Below are positions 50,131 to 58,279 of a DNA stretch of 64,000 nt, piece after piece. The position numbers and the translations under genes were made by a program. This stretch comes from Methylobacterium sp. E-066. Its GTDB lineage: Bacteria; Pseudomonadota; Alphaproteobacteria; Rhizobiales; Beijerinckiaceae. Positions within the stretch are counted from its first letter, which is position 1; every line of letters starts with the position of its first letter. The stretch spans positions 22,457 through 86,456 of the forward strand of contig NZ_JAKSYO010000069.1 of the NCBI RefSeq assembly GCF_022829635.1, given 5' to 3'. Below the pieces are notes generated by a model. The model was not told the origin of the DNA. It made no database searches and worked only from the letters and a program-made list of their open reading frames with translations.

Positions 50131-50361
50131 ATGAACATCAACTGCACCAAAGCTGCATTGCAACGAATAGCTAAGACACTTAATGTTCCTGAAGATACCT
50201 TCCTCTTGGGGGGCGGTCACCACCAAAACAACACGTTTTTTGACGTTTCCTTAGAGCAATTGGAAATAATTAATTTATTTCAAAGCATCCAAGATCCGCT
50301 TCTACGCCGGTCGTGTCTCGACTTTGTTCGTGAAATAGCAGCTGCATCTGCATTTTTATAA
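50131..50361 (+). CDS. XRE-regulator C-terminal-domain-like small protein, paralogue
   Basis: This 76-residue protein has LQRIAKTLNVPEDTFLLGGG and INLFQSIQDPLLRRSCLDFV, aligning along its length with the product of 47480-47713 and also lacking a helix-turn-helix. The start is set by GAGGGATG 8-10 bp before ATG 50131. AT-richer than its paralogue. Confidence 0.6.
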   Translation: MNINCTKAALQRIAKTLNVPEDTFLLGGGHHQNNTFFDVSLEQLEIINLFQSIQDPLLRRSCLDFVREIAAASAFL

Positions 50362-50414
50362 GTATGTTTGATTGAACCTTAGGGTGAATTCGAGCACCGA
50401 AAGCCATTCTTTGG

Positions 50415-50993
50415 TTAGTTGCTAGCCTGGCTGTTGGCCCGTGCTCTTGGGAAGTAGGTGTAGAATGTGTCTCGGTTGACGCCGAGCCGCTTGGCGATAT
50501 CCGCCACGCTAATCGTTCCAGCCTGAAGCATGGCACGACCAGCTTCGATGTCAGCTGGCGATAGCTTCTTAGGACGGCCACCTCTTCGCCCTCGGGCGAG
50601 GGCTGCTTTCAGCCCTTCCATCGTTCTCTCTCGGTTGAGATCGAGAAAATACTCCGCCATGGCTCCGTGGAGTTGAAGGGCGAACCGGCCATGGGCGGTC
50701 TCGCTGTCGAACTGTTCCGTCAGACTTTGAAAATGGACGTTCTGCTGTCTCAGACCATCGATGGTCCGCATCATCTCGACCAGGGATCGTCCAAGGCGAT
50801 CCAGCTTCCATACGACGAGCACGTCCTGTGGCCGTAGGTAGGCGAGGGCTGCTTCGAACTCGGGTCGCTTGGTCCCTGCCTTGCCGGATTTCTTCTCTTC
50901 GAACAGCCGTTCGCAGCCGGCCTTGGTCAGCGCATCACGCTGAAGGTGTAGGTTTTGGTCGAGAGTCGAGACACGTGCGTATGCAACAAGCAT
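50415..50993 (-). CDS. serine recombinase (resolvase/invertase family)
   Basis: The 192-residue protein has the catalytic Ser motif LVAYARVSTLDQ, the Arg pair in KLDRLGRSL, ALQLHGAMAEYFLDLNRERTMEGL at the E helix, and a C-terminal HTH (ISVADIAKRLGVNRDTFYTYFP). It is the small Tn3-resolvase/DNA-invertase type. It is distinct from the tyrosine integrase and could resolve dimers or come from a lost transposon. Confidence 0.92.
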   Translation of the reverse strand: MLVAYARVSTLDQNLHLQRDALTKAGCERLFEEKKSGKAGTKRPEFEAALAYLRPQDVLVVWKLDRLGRSLVEMMRTIDGLRQQNVHFQSLTEQFDSETAHGRFALQLHGAMAEYFLDLNRERTMEGLKAALARGRRGGRPKKLSPADIEAGRAMLQAGTISVADIAKRLGVNRDTFYTYFPRARANSQASN

Positions 50994-51065
50994 GTCGGGA
51001 TCGTATTACGATAGGGTTTACCCGTCAGTAGATTTCCAGACACGGTTTTCCGACAGTTTTCGGGG
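50994..51065. promoter_or_regulatory. candidate res/crossover site beside the serine recombinase
   Basis: Just upstream of the recombinase start is ATCGTATTACGAT (51000-51012), a perfect palindrome, and TGTCGG next to the start codon. Another TGTCGGAAAACCGTGTC on the minus strand lies near 51045. Serine recombinases commonly act at sites beside their genes. The rest of 51066-51319 holds no supported gene. Confidence 0.35.
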
Positions 51066-51319
51066 CGAAATGGCTTGTCCTTGGGAAACCCTAACCAAGC
51101 GTCGTGAAAACGGTCGTTTTCCCGTCAAAACCAGGCTGCATGAACCGCTACTGGAGGAGCTGCATGCACACGCTCTCTTGCCTGTGACACGCAGGGGCCT
51201 TGTAAGAGCTGACCAAACCTTTTGCCGTAGAGACAATGAGTGCTCTATTCGTTCGCTGATTGAGGCGAAACGATAAGTCATCGGGCTCGGTTGCCCTAAC
51301 TGCGGTAGGACCATTCGCC

Positions 51320-52048
51320 ATGAACTGGGATCAATCGAACGGGCGGATTACAGCAGGTGTGTCCTTAGATATTCCAGGTATGAGTTATAAGCATCCCGAA
51401 ACTGGCATCATTTCAGGATTTGAACCTGATTTAGTAAGGCTCGTGGCACACGAGATACTTGGTTCGACAGATGGTGTTGAATTTCTTCAGGTCAAGGATG
51501 CCGAGAGGGTTCAGGACCTACGAAGCGGTCGGGTTGATGTGGTCGTATCACAGATGACCATAACTCCAGATCGAGCTGAACAGGTCGATTTCTCAAAACC
51601 CTACTGCGTGACACGAGAGGGTCTTCTCGTTCCGAGCGGAAGCTCTATTACTTGTTTTGACGACCTTCGAGAGAAACGGATTGCTGTTACGGAAGGCTCG
51701 ATCTCACTTCGAAGGATGCGAACGGCAATCCCCTCCCTTCCGGGAGCTACACTCGTCGTTACGCCTTTCAGCGTCGAGAACCTTGAAGCCGTCGTCAAAG
51801 ATGAGGCCGACGCAGCATCGAACGACATGATCAATTTGACCATGCTGCGAGCTTCCTTAGCGGAACCAGAAGCCTATTCGATTATCGACATTGGGAACAG
51901 GTTCGATCTCAAGCCCTTCGGTATGGCAGTCCGAAAAGGCAATTCAGCGCTTCTTGAACTGCTCAATCAAGTGATTGCAAGCCTCCAAGATAATGGAGAG
52001 ATTGACCGTATGCTAACAAAATCCCTTACAATTTTAAACAAGTTTTGA
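51320..52048 (+). CDS. solute-binding family 3 protein lacking a signal peptide
   Basis: The 242-residue protein has the family 3 amino-acid-binding fold: ETGIISGFEPDLVRLVAHEIL, SGRVDVVVSQMTITPDRAEQVDFSKPY, LREKRIAVTEGS, then GNSALLELLNQVIASLQDNGEIDRML. No signal peptide is found from any start (51260 or 51320), whereas this family is normally periplasmic. No ABC permease or sensor kinase is adjacent. A cytoplasmic ligand-binding role is possible (inference). Confidence 0.8.
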   Translation: MNWDQSNGRITAGVSLDIPGMSYKHPETGIISGFEPDLVRLVAHEILGSTDGVEFLQVKDAERVQDLRSGRVDVVVSQMTITPDRAEQVDFSKPYCVTREGLLVPSGSSITCFDDLREKRIAVTEGSISLRRMRTAIPSLPGATLVVTPFSVENLEAVVKDEADAASNDMINLTMLRASLAEPEAYSIIDIGNRFDLKPFGMAVRKGNSALLELLNQVIASLQDNGEIDRMLTKSLTILNKF

Positions 52049-52208
52049 TCATTGGAATCGTCAGTTAGGATGATTAGTGCTAATTGCAGGCATTCGGTAT
52101 AATGGACTGAAAGGCTTGGAGCCTACTGGGACGGTAGAAGTCTCAAGGTCTCGCATTACCCACGACAGACAGCTCCGCTATTAACTTATCGTTAACTATT
52201 ATCCACCC

Positions 52209-52436
52209 ATGAAGGACAAGAACGAAATAGGAACTTCGATGCAGCAGCCAGCTACCAATCACTCTTCTGCCCTGTCTGAAGGAACCCGATCAGGCTTCGC
52301 AGCCAGCTTTAGGTCGATCTATGCCAGCTTAGGAACTGAGCCGCTTCCAATGGCTCACGTTGACCTGCTACTGACAATGCGGAGACACGAAAGACAACAT
52401 AGGCCAATCAAGCCGGGCAACTTCCTCCGGTCGTGA
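52209..52436 (+). CDS. small protein, possibly NepR-like
   Basis: The 75-residue protein has a core FAASFRSIYASLGTEPLPMA followed by HVDLLLTMRRHE, which recalls the NepR anti-sigma factor pattern (hydrophobic helix, EPVP-like turn, then a leucine-rich helix). NepR regulates the general stress sigma factor EcfG together with PhyR. The match is short, so this is tentative. Confidence 0.4.
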   Translation: MKDKNEIGTSMQQPATNHSSALSEGTRSGFAASFRSIYASLGTEPLPMAHVDLLLTMRRHERQHRPIKPGNFLRS

Positions 52437-52615
52437 TGGAAGGTTCAGAGCTGTTCGGCACTTGGAATTCTCAGCGGTTTCATCGAACACAAAGCTCGAC
52501 GGTCTCGCTCACTATTTCTGCACTTCAGCGATCGGCCTAATGGTCAGAACCGGCCGGTTGAGACCCAAGTTTGAAGGTTCGCTCAAAGTGAAAAAGAGCG
52601 TGATATTTCAGTCCG

Positions 52616-52966
52616 TTAACTCTTTGCCTGCGCTGCATCAAAGCTGATGACAGCACGCTTCGGCGCAACCTCTCGCCAGCGACGTATCAGAAAGGGCCAA
52701 AGGCCCTCAGGCTCTAAAGCAGCCAATCGGGCAAGAACGGTTGGGTGTCCAAGGTAGTGGGTCGTGACGTGGAAGACCTGGGGGTTGACTGCGATCAGCA
52801 TCTCACGTTCGTCTGCGGGCATGCTGTGAAGGACGAGACTGTCGTCCTCAGCACGCAAGCGTGTCACGAGCTTGCCCCTCACTTTGAGGGCCGGCGTGCC
52901 GTAGGATGTCGCAGCCTCTACGTTAGGCAGCTTTAAACCCATTGCGAGAACGTCGTCCCAGGTCAT
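52616..52966 (-). CDS. MmcQ/YjbR-family protein
   Basis: The 116-residue protein has TWDDVLAMGLKLPNVEAATSYGTPALKVRGKLVTRLR and ALEPEGLWPFLIRRWREVAPKR, the MmcQ/YjbR double-wing fold. Members are often called DNA-binding, but function is unproven. The start at 52966 is preferred to the longer frame from 53035, whose residues are Ser-rich and unrelated. Confidence 0.85.
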   Translation of the reverse strand: MTWDDVLAMGLKLPNVEAATSYGTPALKVRGKLVTRLRAEDDSLVLHSMPADEREMLIAVNPQVFHVTTHYLGHPTVLARLAALEPEGLWPFLIRRWREVAPKRAVISFDAAQAKS

Positions 52967-53061
52967 TCCCGATCCGTCGCTGATTGATGTCGAAGGCGAA
53001 AAATCCTCTCGGTTCGGAAGTAGCTGTCCTACCATCGGTACCGAACGTCAAATTTTGACTA

Positions 53062-54111
53062 CTAGGGAGGTCCAACCGTATCCGCTGCAAAAGCCCTTCG
53101 AGATCCTAGGGGTTTCGGTCGACCAACGGTGCTGTCTTTCGCTGTTTGCCGCTCCATCTCGGAGTTCAGTTCAGCACCAAGCAGGACGATCACAATCGAG
53201 AGCCAGATCCAGGTCATGAAGCCGATGCCTGCTCCGAGTGACCCATAAATTCGGTTGTAGCTGTCGAAGGTGGCTACATACAGGGTGAACACCGTCGAAG
53301 TGCTGACCCAGCCGACGGCGGCAGCGACACTGCCGTAGCTCACCCACCTCCACTTAGCCTCCCGACGGCTCGGGCCATATCGGTATACCAACGAAAGGCC
53401 GAGGCTCACGAGAGCGACGAGTGCTGGCCAGCGGATGACCCGGAACAGTGTATCTGTCCGCTCGCCCAATCCAATCCGACCTAGAAAGATCGGCAGTCCC
53501 ACAACCACGGCAATCGTCGCAACGGTGACGAGGGCTCCGGTGATCGTGAAGAGGAAGGTCGTGAGATAGACCCGTACGAGAGATCTTTTTTCGGCTTCTC
53601 TAAATATAACATTAAGCGCATCAAACAGAGCAACGATCCCGGAGTTTGCACTCCAAAAGGCGATCAGGAAGCTCAGCAGTGAGGCTGTGCCCAGGGTCCC
53701 CGCTCCCTGCTTGGCCACATGTTGAAGCTGATCACTAATCAGGTTGAGAATGCCATCCGGTAGGACGCCTTGAAGAAGGCTCAGATGCTGGCCGATCACC
53801 GTTGGGTCTGCGAACAGGCTGTAGAGCGAGACGACCGTGGCAATGCCCGGAAACGTCGACAGAAGGCTGAAGAAGGCGACACCACCAGCGGTGGACAGCA
53901 CTCTATCCCGAGGGATCGCCCAAAACACCCGCTGAAGAACATCCTTCCATCCAGCAGCTGGGATATCGGTGGGGCTCTCTGCAGAATGACCACGGCCCGG
54001 TTCACGAGCCCTCTCCTGTGCGGTTTTGATCGTCGCCTCGTCGGGAGCCCGAGTGGCCACCGAACGCCAGTCCTCACCCTCTTCCTGGTCCTGGGTCATG
54101 CGGCCGCTCAT
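53062..54111 (-). CDS. YihY/BrkB-family inner membrane protein
   Basis: The 349-residue protein has about six TM helices with the family motifs ILSTAGGVAFFSLLSTFPGIATVVS-like start, LSFLIAFWSANSGIVALFDALNVIFREAEKRS, and YGSLGAGIGFMTWIWLSIVIVLLGAELNSEME. A 55-residue charged N terminus precedes them. It was once called ribonuclease BN; now it is regarded as a membrane protein of unclear role. Confidence 0.9.
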   Translation of the reverse strand: MSGRMTQDQEEGEDWRSVATRAPDEATIKTAQERAREPGRGHSAESPTDIPAAGWKDVLQRVFWAIPRDRVLSTAGGVAFFSLLSTFPGIATVVSLYSLFADPTVIGQHLSLLQGVLPDGILNLISDQLQHVAKQGAGTLGTASLLSFLIAFWSANSGIVALFDALNVIFREAEKRSLVRVYLTTFLFTITGALVTVATIAVVVGLPIFLGRIGLGERTDTLFRVIRWPALVALVSLGLSLVYRYGPSRREAKWRWVSYGSVAAAVGWVSTSTVFTLYVATFDSYNRIYGSLGAGIGFMTWIWLSIVIVLLGAELNSEMERQTAKDSTVGRPKPLGSRRAFAADTVGPP

Positions 54112-54292
54112 ACGGACAGGGTTGTCTCAAGTGAGCCTATTGCCCTTCTGTCCTGCGAACCAGTGAGCTGTTCGGTTTGTGTCCCTTGGGGAAACCTTGT
54201 CAGAAATGGATGGCTACCCCAAGGAAGACACCAACAAGCGAAAATTTTGCCTGAGCGAATTCAGTTATGCCAGTTTTGCGCCAAGGTATCGG

Positions 54293-55285
54293 TCAAGGTA
54301 ACTTGCCTACCATAGATTCCGCCTTCAAGTGGGTATACCTCATCAGCATTCGGGTATCTCGATGCCCACTGATGAGTGCCACTTCCGGGATACTTAAACC
54401 CAACTCAAAGAACCGTGTGACTGCCTCATGCCTTAAATCATGATACCGAAAGTTTGGCAGGTCGGTGCGCCCCATAATGCGCCTCCATGCCATCTTCACA
54501 GCATCCTCCGTCGTTGGGAACACAAGCTCATTGTTTGAAGGTGAGTTGGGTCTCCTGGCCAACAGGATGCTTAAAGCCCTGGAGGTGAGCGGGATGGTCC
54601 TAGCGTGGCCGTTCTTAGTTTGTGGAATGTGCAGAGTCCGCTTCGCCTCATCGAGGTCGGCCCACCGGACCTTCAGAACCTCTCCACGCCTCATGGCCGT
54701 CTCGATGCCAAACTCCACCATGGCAAGAACGTGAGGGTTTCTCGATCGCAGGCAGGCAGCTCGTAGCTTCTCCCATTCTCCAGGCTCCAAGCGTCGAGAC
54801 CGAGCGTTGAACACCTTTGGCTTCTTGACGAGCGTGAATGGGTTCTCGGAGATCGGATAACCCCATGTGTGCCGGGCCACCTCAAGGGCGTGCCGATAGA
54901 TTGCCAGCTCTCGGTTTACACTGCCGGGTTTGATGGCTTTGAGCCGTGTGTCTCGATGGTGTGCCACCTTGGCAACAGTGAGCGCACTCAAAGGGGTTTT
55001 TGACAGCGGGTGTCTCAACAGGACCCGGATTGCCATGGTCTCACGGAAGGCTCCCCGCTTGGTTGGTGACACCTCATCCCGGTAGCGGATCAGCAGATCG
55101 CCGACAGTCAGTTCATCAAGGACTTTGCGATTGGCCGGTAGGCCCCTACGATCGGCCTCCGCCTCAATATGTCGCACCCAGACTTGTGCGTCTGTTTTTG
55201 TCAGGAAGGATCTGGTGAGAGCAGGGGAACCTTTCCGCCTGACCTGGACGTGCCATTTGCCGTTCCGCTTCCTGATCGTTGCCAT
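54293..55285 (-). CDS. tyrosine recombinase (island integrase)
   Basis: The 330-residue integrase has an N-terminal arm-binding domain (MATIRKRNGKWHVQVRRKGS), a core-binding domain, and a catalytic domain with R199 (TAMRRGE), K224, H282-x-x-R285 (YHDLRHE), H308 (ISGHRDT) and nucleophile Y317 (LMRYTH). All six positions are present. The start at 55285 gives the usual N terminus; the upstream ATG 55300 adds MRLKP. It sits at the right end of the island next to attR. Confidence 0.95.
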   Translation of the reverse strand: MATIRKRNGKWHVQVRRKGSPALTRSFLTKTDAQVWVRHIEAEADRRGLPANRKVLDELTVGDLLIRYRDEVSPTKRGAFRETMAIRVLLRHPLSKTPLSALTVAKVAHHRDTRLKAIKPGSVNRELAIYRHALEVARHTWGYPISENPFTLVKKPKVFNARSRRLEPGEWEKLRAACLRSRNPHVLAMVEFGIETAMRRGEVLKVRWADLDEAKRTLHIPQTKNGHARTIPLTSRALSILLARRPNSPSNNELVFPTTEDAVKMAWRRIMGRTDLPNFRYHDLRHEAVTRFFELGLSIPEVALISGHRDTRMLMRYTHLKAESMVGKLP

Positions 55286-55300
55286 CGGTTTGAGTCTCAC

Positions 55301-55321
55301 TGTGCCCAGATTGTGCCAGCG
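55301..55321 (+). repeat. 21-bp direct repeat, right copy (possible integrase arm site)
   Basis: Same sequence and orientation as 30820-30840, located immediately upstream of the integrase gene, with two TGTGCC units inside. It may also be an integrase operator. Confidence 0.6.
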
Positions 55322-55454
55322 AGTTCCGAAGGAGGCCCAGTGTCAGTTTCAAGTCCGGTACTACGAGCGGTGGTTCTGCCCGCTACCTTGTTGAATCAAT
55401 TGAACTTTACAACTGCACCACGGACCCTGATGCTCATCATGTAAAGTCAAATGT

Positions 55455-55526
55455 CCGCACCCGACGCTCAGCGAGATGATGCACGAGAGCGTGCTCGACG
55501 CGTATGGCAAGGTGATCCACACCTGA
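55455..55526 (+). repeat. attR: 72-bp direct repeat of the lpd 3' end
   Basis: Perfect copy of 30628-30699. It encodes the last 23 lpd codons plus stop but is not preceded by the rest of lpd, which shows it is a target duplicate. Sequence beyond 55526 returns to chromosomal character. Confidence 0.95.
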
Positions 55527-55675
55527 CGATCGATACCGGCGCGGAGGCGGCTCGCTCGCCCCGCATCCAGGTTAAGCGCACAAGCAGCCCGGAGACACAT
55601 CGCGCTCCGGGATCGCTACGCTCCGCTCGCACAGACGATGGCTGTGGCGAAGGCTTCGGAGATTCCAATCTCTCC

Positions 55676-55798
55676 CCTCATCCTGAGGTGCCCGGCGATC
55701 GAAGATCGCTGGGCCTCGAAGGAGGGCTCCAGGGATCGCGGAGACTTCTGGAGGGCTCCTTCGAGGCCTCCGCTTCGCTGCGGCACCACAGGATGAGG
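55676..55798. repeat. nested palindromic intergenic repeat, copy 2
   Basis: Same plan as 16098-16220: outer arms CCTCATCCTGAGGTG / CACCACAGGATGAGG and an inner GGAGG...CTCC hairpin with CTTCGAGG. Copy 2 differs from copy 1 by scattered changes. It fills the gap between attR and the next gene. Confidence 0.75.
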
Positions 55799-55829
55799 GT
55801 GAGGGTGGGACGGCCCGCTCAACCCGCCG

Positions 55830-56045
55830 CTAGGTTGCGGACCCGGTGTTCTGGCGCGACCAAGCCGTCAGGGCGAGACTCACGGCCTGGAACAGGGCGA
55901 TCACGAACAGGGTCGCGACGCTTCCCCCGATGGGGATCAGGACCAAGGCCCAGGGGTCGAAGCCCCGGACGAGCAAGAGTGTGACAAAGCTCCCGATCAC
56001 GGATGCGATGATCATGCGAAAAATGCAGCATTCCGACGGTTGCAT
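55830..56045 (-). CDS. small two-helix membrane protein
   Basis: The 71-residue protein has two hydrophobic segments (MIIASVIGSFVTLLLVRGF and ALVLIPIGGSVATLFVIALFQAVSLAL). The start at 56045 is set by GGGAGG 5-6 bp upstream. No family recognised. Confidence 0.65.
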   Translation of the reverse strand: MQPSECCIFRMIIASVIGSFVTLLLVRGFDPWALVLIPIGGSVATLFVIALFQAVSLALTAWSRQNTGSAT

Positions 56046-56299
56046 GATACCTCCCGGTCGGCAGCCCCCTAACTTATAATTGAGATTTCGACCAGATTTC
56101 GCAATCGTAAATAGTACGCAGCATGCGATGCCATCGCCATCCGGTCAGGCAACCGCGTCCCCCGATCGATACCGGTCCGACTTGCGCGAACACTTCATCT
56201 CGCGGCCGCGGTGCGGTGCCCGATCTCAGCCAGTGGAACCCAATTCCTCGACATCTTCAAGGGATCGCGCGTGCCCGAGCATAAACAATTGAAGGTGCC

Positions 56300-56524
56300 T
56301 CAGCCGTCCCCACGCTCCACCGGTTCGGCCTGGTCCTGCGAGGGCACGTAGGCGCACCATTCGCAGATGCCCCGCTCGGCGCCACGTCTGGCATTGCGCT
56401 GCGAACAGAGCGGGCAGACGAGCAGGATCAGCCGGCCTCCGGACCGCAGCGCGAGCCCGCGCCCCCGGAACGTGACCTCCGTCGCCTCGTCGCCGGCCCG
56501 TCGATCGCGCATCCGGTCGCTCAT
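56300..56524 (-). CDS. small zinc-ribbon-like protein
   Basis: The 74-residue protein has a pair of CxxC motifs (CPLC and CEWC) spaced by 16 residues, typical of a zinc ribbon, after a basic N-terminal half with a beta strand (LALRSGGRLILLV). The start at MSDRMRDRRAG is chosen because upstream codons read poorly. Function unknown. Confidence 0.55.
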   Translation of the reverse strand: MSDRMRDRRAGDEATEVTFRGRGLALRSGGRLILLVCPLCSQRNARRGAERGICEWCAYVPSQDQAEPVERGDG

Positions 56525-56774
56525 CGGGCGCCCGCAAAGCCGTGCGTCATCCCGGCTGGGGCTGCAGTCCCGACCTTCGATTCGCCCTGCATCGCGACGC
56601 ACCTCCTGAATTCGTCCAGCGATACAAGCTCTGGGCCAATGAATGGCTCCGCTTGGCCTCAAACTTGTCAGGAACCTTGGCCTGTGACCCGGCTTGCGAG
56701 CCGACGGGATGCGCCGGAGCCGAATCGTCCGTATTGAGGCGGCTTCGCACAGCGCGGGAGCGGTCGGGAATACG

Positions 56775-57761
56775 ATGCCGGAGCCAGGAGAGACGAAGGC
56801 CGCGCGCGGCGTGCCGACCTACGCGGACGTCGCCCAGGCGGCGGAGCGCATCGCCGGAATCGCCCACCGCACGCCGGTGCTGACCTCGCGCACCGCGGAC
56901 GCGATGACCGGCGCGACCCTGTTCTTCAAGGCCGAGAACCTGCAGCGGGGCGGGGCCTTCAAGTTCCGCGGCGCCTACAATGCGATCAGCGCCCTGCCGG
57001 AGGCGGTCCGTGCCCGCGGGGTGCTGTCGTTCTCCTCGGGCAACCACGCCCAGGCGATCGCCCTGGCGAGCCAGCTGCTCGGCATCCCGGCGACCATCGT
57101 CATGCCGTCCGACGCGCCCGCCGCGAAGATCGCCGCGACCCGGGGCTACGGCGCCGAGGTCGTGCTGTACGACCGCTACAGCCAGGATCGCGAGGCGCTG
57201 GGCCGCGAGCTCGCCGAGCCCCGGGGCATGACGGTGATCCCGCCGTTCAACCATCCGGACGTGATCGCCGGGCAGGGGACCCTGGCGCGGGAGCTGATCG
57301 AGGAGGCCGGGCCCCTCGACGTGCTGGTGGCCTGCCTGGGCGGCGGCGGCCAGCTCGCCGGCTGCGCGCTCGCCGCCGCCGCCCTGTCGCCCGGCTGCCG
57401 GGTGATCGGCGTCGAGCCGGAGGCCGGCAATGACGGGCAGCAATCGTTCCGCTCCGGCCAGGTCGTCACCATCCCGGTGCCCCGGACCATCGCGGACGGG
57501 GCGCAATCGACGGCGCTCGGCGACCTCACCTTCGCGATCATCCGCCGGGACGTCGCCGACATCCTCACGGTCTCCGACGCGCAGCTCGTCGCGACCATGC
57601 GGTTCTTCGCCGAGCGGATGAAGCTTTTGGTCGAGCCGACCGGGTGCCTGGCGGCGGCGGCGGTGCTGCACGGGCTGGTCGACGTGAGGGCCAAGCGCGT
57701 CGGCGTGGTGATCAGCGGCGGCAACGTCGATCTCGCCACCTTCGCGCAACTTGTCGGGTAA
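56775..57761 (+). CDS. threonine/serine dehydratase (fold-type II PLP enzyme)
   Basis: The 328-residue enzyme has the PLP-Lys motif GGAFKFRGAYNA, SSGNHAQAIALASQLLG, and the phosphate-binding loop ACLGGGGQLAG. A serine racemase-like activity is also possible for this size, as there is no C-terminal ACT domain. The start at 56775 gives a usual N terminus before the THxTPV-like AHRTPVLTSR. Confidence 0.9.
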   Translation: MPEPGETKAARGVPTYADVAQAAERIAGIAHRTPVLTSRTADAMTGATLFFKAENLQRGGAFKFRGAYNAISALPEAVRARGVLSFSSGNHAQAIALASQLLGIPATIVMPSDAPAAKIAATRGYGAEVVLYDRYSQDREALGRELAEPRGMTVIPPFNHPDVIAGQGTLARELIEEAGPLDVLVACLGGGGQLAGCALAAAALSPGCRVIGVEPEAGNDGQQSFRSGQVVTIPVPRTIADGAQSTALGDLTFAIIRRDVADILTVSDAQLVATMRFFAERMKLLVEPTGCLAAAAVLHGLVDVRAKRVGVVISGGNVDLATFAQLVG

Positions 57762-57892
57762 TCGGGCTGACGCGCCGAATGCCGCGGCCTTGTGGCCCGG
57801 CCGGAGTGGACCGGACGGGGACGGATGCTTATCTTGTGTCTGTCAGAATGCGCGCTCCCGGGCCTTGAACCCGGATGGGCGGGAGGGTGACG

Positions 57893-58270
57893 ATGTTTGC
57901 TGGCTTCAAGGTTCTTTCGCTGACCGATCGCGCGGCCGAGCGGATCAAGGCGATCATGGCGGATGCCGACCGGCCGATCGCGGGCCTGCGGGTCGGCGTC
58001 CGGAACGGCGGCTGCGCCGGCATGTCCTACACGATGGAATACGCCGAGGCGGTCAAGCCCGGTGAGGATGTGGTCGAGGATCGCGGCGTCCGGGTGTTCG
58101 TCGATCCCAAGGCGGTGCTGTTCCTGCTCGGCACCGAGATGGACTTCACCACCGACAAGCTCGCCTCGCAGTTCGTGTTCAACAACCCGAACCAGACCTC
58201 GGCCTGCGGCTGCGGCGAATCGGTGGCGATCACGCCGGTCTCGGAAGACCGGATCCCGGCGCGGGTCTGA
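57893..58270 (+). CDS. A-type Fe-S cluster carrier (IscA/SufA/ErpA family)
   Basis: The 125-residue protein has the three cysteines of A-type carriers: VRNGGCAGMSYTMEYA and SACGCGESVAI. The LSLTDRAAERIKAIM start is typical. Carries Fe-S clusters to apo-proteins. The start at 57893 (MFAGFK) is preferred to GTG/ATG codons upstream. Confidence 0.93.
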   Translation: MFAGFKVLSLTDRAAERIKAIMADADRPIAGLRVGVRNGGCAGMSYTMEYAEAVKPGEDVVEDRGVRVFVDPKAVLFLLGTEMDFTTDKLASQFVFNNPNQTSACGCGESVAITPVSEDRIPARV

Positions 58271-58279
58271 CGCTTCGCG

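Noticed and set aside
50992..51276. 94-codon ORF upstream of the solute-binding gene
   Set aside because: It overlaps the recombinase start and the palindromic site, and the protein shows no family features.
55451..55984. ORF beginning inside attR
   Set aside because: It reads lpd DNA out of its natural frame and then runs through the palindromic repeat; no protein features.
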